Notes under the pieces: model-generated | The model's database searches: none | What the model was told of the DNA's origin: nothing | Seen by the model: only the letters and a program-made list of their open reading frames with translations | Part shown: in pieces, positions 49,665-58,422 of the stretch | Layout: the number at the start of each line of letters is the position of its first letter | How positions within the stretch are numbered: the first letter of the stretch is position 1 | Source of the DNA: Chloroflexota bacterium | GTDB taxonomy: Bacteria > Chloroflexota > Dehalococcoidia > Lucifugimonadales > GCA-2722455 | Length of the DNA: 64,000 bases | Direction: 5' to 3' | Assembly (NCBI GenBank): GCA_002722455.1 | Contig: PBMB01000025.1 | Span: 1 to 64,000 of the forward strand | Position numbers and translations under genes: made by a program

Positions 49665-51650
49665 TTATTCTTTTTCGTAATGCCTAAATGATTCAGTTAG
49701 TCGATTCGTGATAACCTGAATAATATCTTTACCGTTATTTACTTCAAGCAGAAACTCATTGAACTTTTTATTTTGACCTTCAGTAAATGGTAAAACAGCG
49801 TGAATACCAATAGAAGTATTAAGCCAATTGTTTAATTCAATATCAATGTCATTTTTTAAGAAAGCATAGAAGTTTTTCGATTTCTTGTTTGGGATATCAA
49901 GCTCTTTAAACATTTTCTTTTTCAGTTGATATGCTTTTTTAAATTCGATTAAGTTTTTAGACGGTTCTGATAAAATTAAACCATGCTCTTTTTCTAAGTA
50001 TTCAAAAACCTTATGATTTTCAATAGTAAAGCCTAATAACTTGGCGGCTTTAGATTTTTGGCGATAATCAAGTAACTTTCCATTGAAATTAGACAGTGTG
50101 GATGCTTGTTTTGAAATAAGGAACCCTGCACCAAACATAGCAGCGTTATAGTAGTTTCGAGAGGTAGCACCATACAATCCAAAAGTTTTAATAAATGACC
50201 AGAATTTTTTATCTTCTAGTAATTTATCAATATTCGCAACAAAGAATTCTTGAAGTTCTCTTTTTAATCCGTCTTTGTATCGTGCAGAATAGATACCTGC
50301 ATAGAAATTGATAAGTGTTAGCTTATTCATTTTGGCAATCATTTTACAATGATCGTAAACTTCTTCTTCTGTGCCAATAATGGAAGTGATAGGGTTTAAG
50401 TGTGTCAGACTTTTTTCAATTCCGACATAGCCTTGACCATATTCGATCTCGTCAACGACAATGTAAGATTTAATTGCTTTTGGTGAAATATCGAAAATAC
50501 CGTCTTTACCGACAATTTTTTGATTAAATTTTTCAATTAAACTTAAATCATAGAAACAATCTCTACTTTCTCTGTGAAAGTTGACTAAATCCATATCAAG
50601 AACATTGTCAAAAACTTTATCAAAGATAGAAAAGAACTCATATTTACCAGTAAATTTAAGATCTTCTTTTGTAAAGTGTGGAATATTACCATGTGCCAAC
50701 TCGGAAACAACAGGCATTAAAGATTTTTCTTCTACTTTTTCTTCCGAAATAAAAGCAATCGCTTTATTTTCATTTTGAATGACATTTTCTTGTAAATCCT
50801 TTGAAACAAGGGAAACAAAGAACTTAATGACAAGTTGATTGATAATATTTAACTTCGCAAAATCGCTATCATTGCTTTGATCAAATAAAGTAATGCTGTG
50901 AGACTCAACAGAATTAGATTTAATTTCAACAGAATGCTCTTTATTTACGATGTTTTCAAGGGTGTATGAATTGCCTTGCAACCCAAAAACACCAAGAACT
51001 TTATTATTGAAGTTAAAAACGGTAATGCCATCAGACTGATTGGAAACTAAGATAAAACCGTCTCTGCTTTTAGTCGCACCGATTACTTTTTGATAAGGAA
51101 CACGGCAAATATAAAAACCAAAAGGTTTGTTATTAAGTAATGGAAGTAGAGATGCTTCATTTTGTAGTGAATGAAATTCATTAAAAAATGTCATGGTAGA
51201 AAATGGAGCTTGATTTTCAATTTTTCTAGGGATAAAACGTTTTTTCGTAAACGAATGTTCAATTAAAGACTCTGAGATGACATAAGAAAAGATTTCTTCT
51301 CTATTTTTAATGAAATTTACTTTTGTAGATTCAATTAAAGATTCAGCAATAGCATCAATTTGTGGCTTGTATTTTCTTTTAAAGTCAATTTGAAATTGTG
51401 GATAATGAGAGATGGTTTCAACAAAGTAATCAATGTCGATATAATCTTCAATAGGAAGAGATTCTTTTTTAAGGTTGCTATAAAACATATTAACGACAAG
51501 ATTTTCTGGGAAATCATTACCAGTAAAGTTTTCGAGTGTTTTTCCAATGCGGTCATATTTAGAGCTAAATGTTTCTCTTGAATAAGAGTGTTTGCTTAGT
51601 TCTCGGTCTGCAAGAAATCGAATTGTCTTTTTGATAGCGTCTAATTTCAT
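49665..51650 (-). CDS. Large hypothetical protein (661 aa)
   Basis: The largest cytoplasmic unknown here. Helical N-terminal ~150 residues are followed by an alpha/beta middle with short strands (GFYICRVPYQKVIG, DGITVFNFNNKVLGVFGLQG), then a long helical C-terminus with basic stretches (KAYQLKKKMFKELDI). No Walker, HTH, nuclease or polymerase motif is visible. SD AAAGG lies before ATG. It is monocistronic as far as seen. Function unknown. Confidence 0.75.
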   Translation of the reverse strand: MKLDAIKKTIRFLADRELSKHSYSRETFSSKYDRIGKTLENFTGNDFPENLVVNMFYSNLKKESLPIEDYIDIDYFVETISHYPQFQIDFKRKYKPQIDAIAESLIESTKVNFIKNREEIFSYVISESLIEHSFTKKRFIPRKIENQAPFSTMTFFNEFHSLQNEASLLPLLNNKPFGFYICRVPYQKVIGATKSRDGFILVSNQSDGITVFNFNNKVLGVFGLQGNSYTLENIVNKEHSVEIKSNSVESHSITLFDQSNDSDFAKLNIINQLVIKFFVSLVSKDLQENVIQNENKAIAFISEEKVEEKSLMPVVSELAHGNIPHFTKEDLKFTGKYEFFSIFDKVFDNVLDMDLVNFHRESRDCFYDLSLIEKFNQKIVGKDGIFDISPKAIKSYIVVDEIEYGQGYVGIEKSLTHLNPITSIIGTEEEVYDHCKMIAKMNKLTLINFYAGIYSARYKDGLKRELQEFFVANIDKLLEDKKFWSFIKTFGLYGATSRNYYNAAMFGAGFLISKQASTLSNFNGKLLDYRQKSKAAKLLGFTIENHKVFEYLEKEHGLILSEPSKNLIEFKKAYQLKKKMFKELDIPNKKSKNFYAFLKNDIDIELNNWLNTSIGIHAVLPFTEGQNKKFNEFLLEVNNGKDIIQVITNRLTESFRHYEKE

Positions 51651-51795
51651 TTTGAATTGCCTTTAATTTTAAACTATGCAAAGTATAACATAACAAAGAA
51701 ATTAAAGAAATGTTTTTAAGAAAAAAAACGCTATATTTTAATATTTTTTGATAATGATTTTAATTAAAGAACTGTTGTTGAAATCCTCAAAAGTA

Positions 51796-51846
51796 TCAAG
51801 ACAGTGAAGGTAAAATACCTAATATTAGTTCAGAAATAATATCCAT
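51796..51846 (-). CDS. 16-residue hydrophobic peptide ORF
   Basis: SD AAGG 7 bases before ATG, 16 codons, TGA: MDIISELILGILPSLS. It is a short amphipathic hydrophobic helix, placed 16 bases after the stop of the 51863 membrane gene. Such peptides can be type I toxins or membrane-protein partners. There is no independent support. Confidence 0.3.
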   Translation of the reverse strand: MDIISELILGILPSLS

Positions 51847-51862
51847 AATGTTACCTTATTAG

Positions 51863-52336
51863 TTAAGCGTTGACGTTGTTAGTAAAAATATTAAGGTTAT
51901 CTTTTGATTTATACATTTTATATAGAACAATAGCTGCTGCAATTATGACACTATAATTAGCGAATCCTGCAACTTGAAAATGAGTAACAAGGTCAATTAA
52001 GCTATAATTTTCAGGAAGAAATTCAGCTTTTCGATATAAATATCCACAAAGATCAGCAAAAGCTAAGACTGATATGAAGAAATAGAATCTAATAAAATCT
52101 AATGTCTTTTTAGCTTGGTCTTGCTCTTTAATCATCCAATTGAAAACAAAACAACAACCTAAAACAGCCGTCCATAATAAAGAGATTTCGAACAATGTAT
52201 AACTTTGAGTGTAAATGCTAAAAAAATTCGCAATTAAAAGAATGGAAAAAGCGATTTTCTTATGTTGATTAAGTGCAAAATAATTCACAATCAATCCAAA
52301 TAAAACGCAAAAAGAAATTTGTAAAATGAAGTCCAT
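51863..52336 (-). CDS. Small polytopic membrane protein
   Basis: ATG at 52336 chosen (SD AAGGC 7 bases upstream) over an ATG 75 bases earlier. 157 residues with about five hydrophobic helices (about 3-22, 28-45, 50-72, 85-103, 122-142). The connecting loops are basic (NWMIKEQDQAKK). No family recognised. A 16-codon hydrophobic frame follows at 51796. Confidence 0.72.
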   Translation of the reverse strand: MDFILQISFCVLFGLIVNYFALNQHKKIAFSILLIANFFSIYTQSYTLFEISLLWTAVLGCCFVFNWMIKEQDQAKKTLDFIRFYFFISVLAFADLCGYLYRKAEFLPENYSLIDLVTHFQVAGFANYSVIIAAAIVLYKMYKSKDNLNIFTNNVNA

Positions 52337-52400
52337 AGATTTGCCTTTTTTGTATGAATAAGTTGAAGTTATTATATACATTTGAGGAATATAAATCAAT

Positions 52401-52429
52401 AAAAAAGCCACTTGAAAGTGGCTTTTTTT
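52401..52429. terminator. Terminator of tmk
   Basis: AAAAAGCCACTT/AAGTGGCTTTTT, loop GA plus closing pairs, with T-runs on both strands. Confidence 0.85.
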
Positions 52430-52440
52430 GTCTTTAATAA

Positions 52441-53049
52441 TTATTTATAAACAACTTGTTTTTCAACTTGTTCTTGAAGAATTCGAATAATATTATCATA
52501 AACTTCTTCAATAGTTTGGTGAGCGTCAACTGTTACGATATTATCGTGTTTCGCTGCTTCTTCTTGATAAACTTCACGAGCTTTATGGAAGTAAGAGATA
52601 TCTTTTTTCTCAATACGGTCTAATTCACCACGACCACGAGCACGTTCTAGACCAACAACAGGATCAATATCCATATAGATAATTAGGTCTGGTTTAATAG
52701 CTAGATCTTCTGTTAGGCTAGTAACAAGATTACGTTGTTCATGTTGATAAGCAATACTTGAAAGGTAACAACGATCTGAAAGAACAAGATTACCTTTTTC
52801 TGCATAAGGAATAACTACGTTTGCAAGTAGTTGTTCACGAGCTAAAAAGAATGCAAGAGTTTCTGAGTAAGCAGTTACAACTTCGCCTTCGTGTTCTTCT
52901 TTTACAAGTTTACGAACTTTTTCTGCAAGGGGAGTGCCGCCAGGTTCTCGAACAGAAGTGATTTCACGGTCAGCAAAAAAATCTTTAATTGCTTTTAGTG
53001 CTGTTGATTTACCTGCGCCTTCTAGACCTTCGATTGCAATATATTTCAT
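52441..53049 (-). CDS. tmk: Thymidylate kinase (dTMP kinase)
   Basis: 202 residues with the P-loop GLEGAGKSTALK near residue 7. VREPGGTPLAEKVR (P-G-G-T, DR-motif region) follows, then SDRCYLSSIAYQ and the LID segment RARGRGELDRIEKKD. It phosphorylates dTMP to dTDP with ATP. Lys/Glu choice in the LID puts it with the type II (bacterial) enzymes. Large phages and some plasmids carry their own copy. SD AAGG lies before ATG; the promoter region is 53089-53116 on the minus strand. Confidence 0.93.
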   Translation of the reverse strand: MKYIAIEGLEGAGKSTALKAIKDFFADREITSVREPGGTPLAEKVRKLVKEEHEGEVVTAYSETLAFFLAREQLLANVVIPYAEKGNLVLSDRCYLSSIAYQHEQRNLVTSLTEDLAIKPDLIIYMDIDPVVGLERARGRGELDRIEKKDISYFHKAREVYQEEAAKHDNIVTVDAHQTIEEVYDNIIRILQEQVEKQVVYK

Positions 53050-53088
53050 TTTGATTCCTTAATTATTCTCTCTTGATTTGATAGTGTA

Positions 53089-53116
53089 ATTATAACACAA
53101 AGAACAACAATTACAA
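53089..53116 (-). promoter_or_regulatory. Promoter of tmk
   Basis: On the minus strand, TTGTAA, 16 bp, TATAAT; 40 bases to the ATG. Confidence 0.65.
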
Positions 53117-53120
53117 AGAA

Positions 53121-53145
53121 AAAAAGCCTTTTCATAAGGCTTTTT
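53121..53145. terminator. Terminator of the 53166 gene
   Basis: AAAAAGCCTT/AAGGCTTTTT with loop TTCAT. It separates the 53166-54081 operon from tmk. Confidence 0.85.
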
Positions 53146-53165
53146 GTATATTATTTTCGATATAT

Positions 53166-54071
53166 TTATAAATCAAGTTCTTCATATGCCTTTTCAACGA
53201 ATGAACTTAACCAGTTTGGATTATTGATATTTTTGATAGGCAGATCAGAAATAAGGAACAAATCAGAGATCATAGAGTCTTTAGTTTCAGAAATACAATA
53301 ATCAAAAAACCAAGTATATTTTCCCCAAACATAACTATTGCCAGTAAATTTAGGATCTTTCATTGCCATAAGTATAATTTTAGGAACAGAATACACTTTA
53401 TCTTTATACTCAACTTCAACAAAACCACCTTTAAGCAGCGCACTGACTTGTCTTTCATTTTGCAGAATTGTGTTGTATTCTTTTGCTGCTTCTCTTTCTT
53501 TCATTAAATCCCATCTTGTCTTATTCCTATTTTGTTGAGCAACTTGATTTTCAATAAGCAAACTAGAAGCTTTTTGATAATTTAAAGGTTCATTTGCATA
53601 GAATTCAGAATTAGGATCTGAAGTTTTCTTTTCATAAATAGAATGAAAACGGTTGTCTGTAACCAATAATGGCAATAATTCATTTGCAGTATAATAATCA
53701 CACATAGCTTGTTGATATTGTTTAGGGATATTTTTCAAGTCTCTCATTGAAACAGTATCTTCATAAACTTTAAACAAAAGACAGTAGTGACCGTTTAAAC
53801 TAAAGACTTTATACTGATGGTATGTCATAGGAAAATAAATAGAAAGCTGATGCTGAGTTTTTTCTAGTATTTCAGCCAAGCTTGGTTCAATAGAGATCGC
53901 ATTGTCACCGAATTTGTAAAAATATTCAGTTAAACTGTTGTCGCTACAAACAGAATCAGCACGAATTTCTAATAAATTATCATAAAAAAAATAAGAAACC
54001 AATTGAAATAATTGTCCATGATAATTTAAAAGTCCAAGTGGGTTATTTGGGTTTGGTTTGATTGCTTCCAT
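53166..54071 (-). CDS. Hypothetical protein
   Basis: 301 residues, family unknown. Alpha/beta N-terminal half with aromatic segments (GQLFQLVSYFFYDNLLEI; HYCLLFKVYEDTVSM). A Gln/Asn/Arg-rich helix (VAQQNRNKTRWDLMKEREAA) near residue 185 precedes a beta-rich end. It lies 9 bases behind the 54081 gene with SD AAGG between them, so it is the second gene of an operon. Confidence 0.73.
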   Translation of the reverse strand: MEAIKPNPNNPLGLLNYHGQLFQLVSYFFYDNLLEIRADSVCSDNSLTEYFYKFGDNAISIEPSLAEILEKTQHQLSIYFPMTYHQYKVFSLNGHYCLLFKVYEDTVSMRDLKNIPKQYQQAMCDYYTANELLPLLVTDNRFHSIYEKKTSDPNSEFYANEPLNYQKASSLLIENQVAQQNRNKTRWDLMKEREAAKEYNTILQNERQVSALLKGGFVEVEYKDKVYSVPKIILMAMKDPKFTGNSYVWGKYTWFFDYCISETKDSMISDLFLISDLPIKNINNPNWLSSFVEKAYEELDL

Positions 54072-54080
54072 AATAATACC

Positions 54081-54653
54081 TTATGCTGCGATATAGTTGT
54101 TAAAGTTTTCAAGAAGACTGTTAATATCTTCGTGAATAACAGAAACTTCTGATACAAGCATTTTTTTATTACGATTTAGGAAATAAATACCAGTATCATG
54201 AACAAGCATAAATTCAGCAAGAGTAGCAATTTTAAATTGGTTTAAAACTTTATTTTGTGTTGATACAATTCGATTTTTTGAATCTTTAAGTAATTGAAGT
54301 GGTTTATTGTTTTCAGCCGCAGAATAATGGTCAACAATAAAATCTACTTTACTATCTAAACATAAAAGCCCAAGATTTTCATCTCGATAAAGGTTACGAT
54401 AATCCGCAAGAACAGAATTGATATCTTCAAGATATTCTTCGCCTACTTCAATATCTTTATCAAAAGTAACATCGCTTTCTTCTACTGACGCACCAATTTC
54501 ACCTTTTAGATAAGAAAGGATAGTTTCATCGGAAACATCATTTTCATCAAAAGATTCACGAAGAAGTAAAAAACCTTCATTGAATTGCTCTGAAGAAAAT
54601 AGGTATTTTGCTTGTTTAAGAACGCTTTCTGCTGTGCAAGTGAAATGTGACAT
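54081..54653 (-). CDS. Hypothetical protein
   Basis: A 190-residue acidic helical protein, family unknown (NEGFLLLRESFDENDVSDE; EVGEEYLEDINSVLADYRNL). SD AAAGG lies before ATG. First gene of the operon with the 53166 gene. Confidence 0.72.
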   Translation of the reverse strand: MSHFTCTAESVLKQAKYLFSSEQFNEGFLLLRESFDENDVSDETILSYLKGEIGASVEESDVTFDKDIEVGEEYLEDINSVLADYRNLYRDENLGLLCLDSKVDFIVDHYSAAENNKPLQLLKDSKNRIVSTQNKVLNQFKIATLAEFMLVHDTGIYFLNRNKKMLVSEVSVIHEDINSLLENFNNYIAA

Positions 54654-54715
54654 TTGTTAAACCTTTCTCTGTTTAGATAATGATTAAATTATACAAGAAA
54701 CATAACAATAAAGCA

Positions 54716-54744
54716 ATAAAAAAGTCCCAATTATTGGGACTTTA
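54716..54744 (-). terminator. Terminator of the 54731 gene
   Basis: AAAGTCCCAA/TTGGGACTTT with a 3-nt loop and a T-run on the minus strand. It overlaps the last codons and stop of the 54731 gene. Confidence 0.82.
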
Positions 54745-55348
54745 AATTATGATATTGTTCGATGAAATCTTTCAACTCAGCTTCTGCTTCTTTTTTCTCA
54801 AACAACAAAACATCAAATTCAAATTGTCTAGTTAATCGGTCTTGGTTAATTTCTTTGTTAAGAAGGAAATAACGAGAACCAATAGTAATCTTGTGTTGCT
54901 CAATAGGAATATTTTCTTCAGCACCAGAAAGGTAACAGCCCAAATGTAAGCCACTGTAGATATCAGCAACTTGAGCGTTATCAAAATGTGATAATGCAAG
55001 AGCGTCTTCTAGCAATCCATTTTTAATACAATACAAATGCAATAAAGATTCTCTTAAAGAAACGTGAGCACCCATAATATTAGAGAAAACAAGATTAAGT
55101 TGATTATCAATCAGCCAATTACCAAGATTCGATCTAAGGTCTTCTGTTGTTGTTTCGTCAAAGCAGTAGACTTGCGCTTTTAAACCGATTTCACCATTAT
55201 ATTTGTTTTGCTCGCTATCATTAACAATATCAAAAATCTGAGAATGAATAGTATCAACTTCTTTTTTTAAATAATCAATAAGGTTTCCATAATCTATGTA
55301 ATTATAGATTCGATCCCAAAGAAGCTCTAAATTAACGTGTGTTTTCAT
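54731..55348 (-). CDS. Hypothetical protein
   Basis: A 205-residue soluble, helical protein of unknown family. It has a Trp-D-R-I-Y-N start (NLELLWDRIYNYIDYGNLID) and an acidic coiled-coil-like tail (EKKEAEAELKDFIEQYHNL). SD CAGAGA lies before ATG. The terminator hairpin shares its last codons. Confidence 0.7.
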   Translation of the reverse strand: MKTHVNLELLWDRIYNYIDYGNLIDYLKKEVDTIHSQIFDIVNDSEQNKYNGEIGLKAQVYCFDETTTEDLRSNLGNWLIDNQLNLVFSNIMGAHVSLRESLLHLYCIKNGLLEDALALSHFDNAQVADIYSGLHLGCYLSGAEENIPIEQHKITIGSRYFLLNKEINQDRLTRQFEFDVLLFEKKEAEAELKDFIEQYHNLKSQ

Positions 55349-55410
55349 TTTATTTCTCTGTTTGTTTAATATGATATAATCTTATCAAAAAAAGACTGAA
55401 AAAACAACAA

Positions 55411-55830
55411 TTAAATTCTAATTGCATCACCAAAAGAGTGACTGAAGTATCTAGGTCTAATTGAGATAAAATGCTTTGTTTTTTTAAGTTTAGGTTTTAA
55501 TTTTTCGATCTCATTGCTTAAATCTTCAAGATTGTCTAAATAAATGGTTTCAAAATAAAAATCTTTACCATCTTCAAGTGTAAATCCTCTTGATAAATGA
55601 TAATTTGCGATAACATTAGAATTACAAGCAATCTTGTATAGAGCATTAGCCATATCAGAAATACGTTGACCTTTTTCGCTAAATGTCCAGTCACTCCAAG
55701 AAGAACGTTCTGCTTCTGGGACGATATATAGTTCCGTTTCATTTCGAATTTTTTTCCAATGGTTATAACGATCACAAATAATTTTTTGAAAAAGATTGTT
55801 TTGTGGGATTTTTTTCAACAGTTCTTTCAT
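55411..55830 (-). CDS. Hypothetical protein
   Basis: 139 residues, basic and aromatic; family unknown. N-terminal helices (MKELLKKIPQNNLFQKIICD) are followed by a WSDWTF segment and a C-terminal strand pair (HFISIRPRYFSHSF). SD AAAGAG lies before ATG. Monocistronic. Confidence 0.68.
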   Translation of the reverse strand: MKELLKKIPQNNLFQKIICDRYNHWKKIRNETELYIVPEAERSSWSDWTFSEKGQRISDMANALYKIACNSNVIANYHLSRGFTLEDGKDFYFETIYLDNLEDLSNEIEKLKPKLKKTKHFISIRPRYFSHSFGDAIRI

Positions 55831-55891
55831 AGCAAATTCTCTTTTATTGAATTACAATAACAATACTTTAAACTGAATAAAAAAGCAACAA

Positions 55892-55917
55892 AAAAACAGA
55901 CTAGAAAGCCTGTTTTT
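55892..55917 (-). terminator. Terminator of the 55935 gene
   Basis: AAACAGGCT/AGTCTGTTT (one G.U pair) with a T-run on the minus strand. Confidence 0.7.
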
Positions 55918-55934
55918 CTTTGGTTATACATTGA

Positions 55935-56546
55935 TTAAAAAGGGAGGTCGTCTTCTTTTTTGCCTGATTTATAAAGTTTATATTTTTCAACAATTTCTTT
56001 GTCTTTAACGACAGGGTTATATTCAAAGCCTTCGAATAGAACAATTTTTGAATTGTCTAAAATCAAGAAAGGCATTCCAAACACAACGTCCATTGAATAA
56101 GTTCCAGAAGTTGTAAATTTGGCATTAAAGCGAGAACTTCCTTTTTTGCCACCGTGACCAAAAGCACCAGGGCTGAAACAACCAGTAGTAGCTTCTCCAA
56201 CGGAATCTAATGGAGTATCAGGGCTTGCATTTTTAACGGCTTCATAACACCAACGAACATAATCTGATTTTTTATAATCATTGTATCGGCTAGAAGAAAA
56301 TTGAATGATTTCATTTAAGTTCTTTTTAGTCAGCTTGATAGTAATAATAGAATCTTCTTTTGTTCTTTCAAGAAGATTGAAAAGGTAATCCATTTGTTGA
56401 TAAGCAATTGCAGTAGCTTGATTTTCTTTAAGCCAATTTTTCCATTCTGCTTCAAATTTTTCTCCATGCGCTTTTTTTTCTGCTTCTTTTTTATTGAAAG
56501 CATCAAGTTCTTCTTGTGTAAAAAGTGTTGATAGTAAATTGTGCAT
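55935..56546 (-). CDS. Hypothetical protein
   Basis: 203 residues, family unknown. Helical, charged N-terminal half (EELDAFNKKEAEKKAHGEKF) and a Gly/Ser-rich central loop (GCFSPGAFGHGGKKGSSRF) that may bind a nucleotide or remain flexible. The end is beta-rich. SD AAAGGGG is strong. Own terminator downstream. Confidence 0.7.
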   Translation of the reverse strand: MHNLLSTLFTQEELDAFNKKEAEKKAHGEKFEAEWKNWLKENQATAIAYQQMDYLFNLLERTKEDSIITIKLTKKNLNEIIQFSSSRYNDYKKSDYVRWCYEAVKNASPDTPLDSVGEATTGCFSPGAFGHGGKKGSSRFNAKFTTSGTYSMDVVFGMPFLILDNSKIVLFEGFEYNPVVKDKEIVEKYKLYKSGKKEDDLPF

Positions 56547-56596
56547 AGGATTTTCCCCTTTTCAAAAGATAGAAATATTATAACATAAAGATCGAA

Positions 56597-56620
56597 AAAA
56601 GCCACAGCGAAGTGGCTTTT
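56597..56620 (-). terminator. Terminator of the 56643 gene
   Basis: AAAGCCAC/GTGGCTTT with a 6-nt loop and a T-run on the minus strand. Confidence 0.82.
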
Positions 56621-56642
56621 TTTAATAAAAAAATAAGATTAA

Positions 56643-57032
56643 TTATTTAATGTTTGTCCATTTTTTAATATCTTTTCTGTCAGAGAGATCAGTAAATTCA
56701 ATTTCAGCAATCTCTCGAAAAAGCATACCCTTTGTCATTGCTTTATTAATGAAAGGTTTTTTGATTTTTGTGACTTCTTCTAAGAATGCAAGTGCTAATT
56801 CTGCAGTTTCAAAGCCGAAGCGTTTATCCAAGTATTCATTTTTGTAATTGCTCATTTTGTTTACATTAACAAAACTATAGCTATTGTCTGAGTCTTTATC
56901 TTTTTCGATATAAAGTGAATTGTGAGCATTATGGATAGAAACATGCCAAAAGCCAGTAACGTTTTTTTCAATAACCGCTTTACCAATTTCAGTAACCATT
57001 TCATAGCGAGTAGCAAAATCTTGTAATTTCAT
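56643..57032 (-). CDS. Hypothetical protein
   Basis: 129 residues, family unknown; alpha/beta with a basic middle (NKMSNYKNEYLDKRFGF) and helical end. SD AGGG lies before ATG. Promoter TTGATT-17-TATAAT on the minus strand (57061-57089). Confidence 0.7.
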   Translation of the reverse strand: MKLQDFATRYEMVTEIGKAVIEKNVTGFWHVSIHNAHNSLYIEKDKDSDNSYSFVNVNKMSNYKNEYLDKRFGFETAELALAFLEEVTKIKKPFINKAMTKGMLFREIAEIEFTDLSDRKDIKKWTNIK

Positions 57033-57060
57033 AAAAAACCCTGTCTGTTAGAATAGAATT

Positions 57061-57132
57061 ATTATACAAAAACTAACTTAGATAATCAACAAAAATTTAT
57101 CGGTTTATTATGCAATTACAATGTGCTATAAT
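57061..57132. promoter_or_regulatory. Divergent promoter region
   Basis: Minus: TTGATT-17-TATAAT (57061-57089) for the 56643 gene. Plus: TTTATT-17-TATAAT with a TGC extension (57104-57132) for the 57171 acetyltransferase. Confidence 0.72.
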
Positions 57133-57170
57133 ATAAGAAATAAATATTGAGTTCTAGATGAGGCAGTTTA

Positions 57171-57593
57171 ATGGCTTTTATAAGAAAAACCAAAGGAACG
57201 GAAAAGAAACCCACACCGATAGGTATTGAAACAGAAGCAGTCACGCTGATTGCTTCTGCGGATATGTCATATTCTCAACTAATCAACTATCTTACAGCAC
57301 AAGACGCTTATTTGGCGTTGGAGGAACTTGAAAGAAATTCTATAAAAGATTTGTCTAACTCTAATTCGATATCTGTATTAAGATCAGTTTATGTTGAAGA
57401 AAAAGAACGTGGTAAAGGTTTAGCAAAAGAAGTTATCACTGAGTATTTGAATTCAGCAAAAAATGATTACTATTTTCTAATGGTAGACATTGAGGAATCT
57501 CCGACACTCATTGAATTTTATAAGAAATTTGGTTTTTCGGTATTATCAAAAGATGAATATCCGATAATGTTCAAAAATACAGCATTCGAATGA
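57171..57593 (+). CDS. GNAT-family N-acetyltransferase
   Basis: 140 residues. The GNAT motif A is SVYVEEKERGKGLAKEVI (R-G-K-G-L-A) near residue 82. The preceding strand is VLRS and the end segment LIEFYKKFGFSVLSKDEYPIMF carries the F-Y-x-x-x-G-F signature. It acetylates an unknown amine from acetyl-CoA. The first ~35 residues are Lys/Thr-rich and not part of the core. SD GAGG lies before ATG; extended -10 promoter upstream. Confidence 0.85.
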   Translation: MAFIRKTKGTEKKPTPIGIETEAVTLIASADMSYSQLINYLTAQDAYLALEELERNSIKDLSNSNSISVLRSVYVEEKERGKGLAKEVITEYLNSAKNDYYFLMVDIEESPTLIEFYKKFGFSVLSKDEYPIMFKNTAFE

Positions 57594-57694
57594 AAATAAA
57601 CGATTTTTTTTAATTTTGGTATTGACTTAGTGCAGCGTAACACATTAAGATCACCTCACTTTAAAAAAACACACAATCTTAGGAAATAATAATT

Positions 57695-58366
57695 ATGAAA
57701 ATGAATAAAATTCTAAAATCAACTCTTGTCGCAATGTCAATGACAGCTCTACTGTCAGGTTGTCAGACAACACAAAGAACGAATGCAATGACAGGTGAGC
57801 AAGAGACAAATTCTACAACAAAAGGTATCTTTGCAGGTTGTGTAGGCGGTGCGGTGATTGGCGCAATTGCCAATGACGGAAAGGGTGCAGCAATTGGTTG
57901 TGCAGCAGGTGGGGCTGCAGGTGGAGTAATTGGTTATCAGATGGATCAACAAGAAGAAGCACTTCGTCAAGAACTAGTAGGAACAGGTGTTCAGATTAAG
58001 CGTGTAGGTGAAGATAAAATTGAATTAATTCTTGCAGGTGATATTTCATTTTCAACAGGCAGTACAAGACTAGCAGAAGGTATTAAACCTGCGCTACGTA
58101 GTGTAGTAAAAGTAATGAATGAGTTTGAAGATACCGATCTTATAGTTTCAGGGCATACAGATTCAGTGGGTTCAGAATCTTCTAATCAGCAACTTTCAAA
58201 AACTCGTGCAATGGCAGTTCAAAACTATCTATCTGAAAATGGTCTAGCTTATGGGCGAACCCACGCCCAAGGATTCGGTGAGCTAATGCCTAAATGTTCT
58301 AATGACACAGTGCAAGGTAAAGCCTGTAATCGTCGAGTGGAACTGACGATTGTTCCTGCAAAATAA
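57695..58366 (+). CDS. Outer-membrane lipoprotein with glycine-zipper and OmpA domain
   Basis: 223 residues. A lipoprotein signal (about 1-22, LLSGC lipobox at ~19-23) is followed by a Gly/Ala-rich zipper (GCVGGAVIGAIANDGKGAAI near 47-80), then an OmpA-like peptidoglycan-binding domain (about 105-220): DISFSTGSTRL, VSGHTDSVGSESSNQQLSKT, NRRVEL. It anchors the outer membrane to peptidoglycan, as in the YiaD family. Possible promoter TTGACT-17-TTAAGA at 57622-57650. Its base composition looks less AT-rich than its neighbours, hinting at a separate origin. Terminator at 58383. Confidence 0.93.
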   Translation: MKMNKILKSTLVAMSMTALLSGCQTTQRTNAMTGEQETNSTTKGIFAGCVGGAVIGAIANDGKGAAIGCAAGGAAGGVIGYQMDQQEEALRQELVGTGVQIKRVGEDKIELILAGDISFSTGSTRLAEGIKPALRSVVKVMNEFEDTDLIVSGHTDSVGSESSNQQLSKTRAMAVQNYLSENGLAYGRTHAQGFGELMPKCSNDTVQGKACNRRVELTIVPAK

Positions 58367-58382
58367 AAATTAAATAGTTGAA

Positions 58383-58413
58383 AAAAACCGTAGTTGATAC
58401 TACGGTTTTTTTT
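58383..58413. terminator. Bidirectional terminator
   Basis: AAAAAACCGTAG/CTACGGTTTTTT with a 6-nt loop, between the OmpA lipoprotein and the convergent 58423 gene. Confidence 0.9.
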
Positions 58414-58422
58414 AATTTAAAA

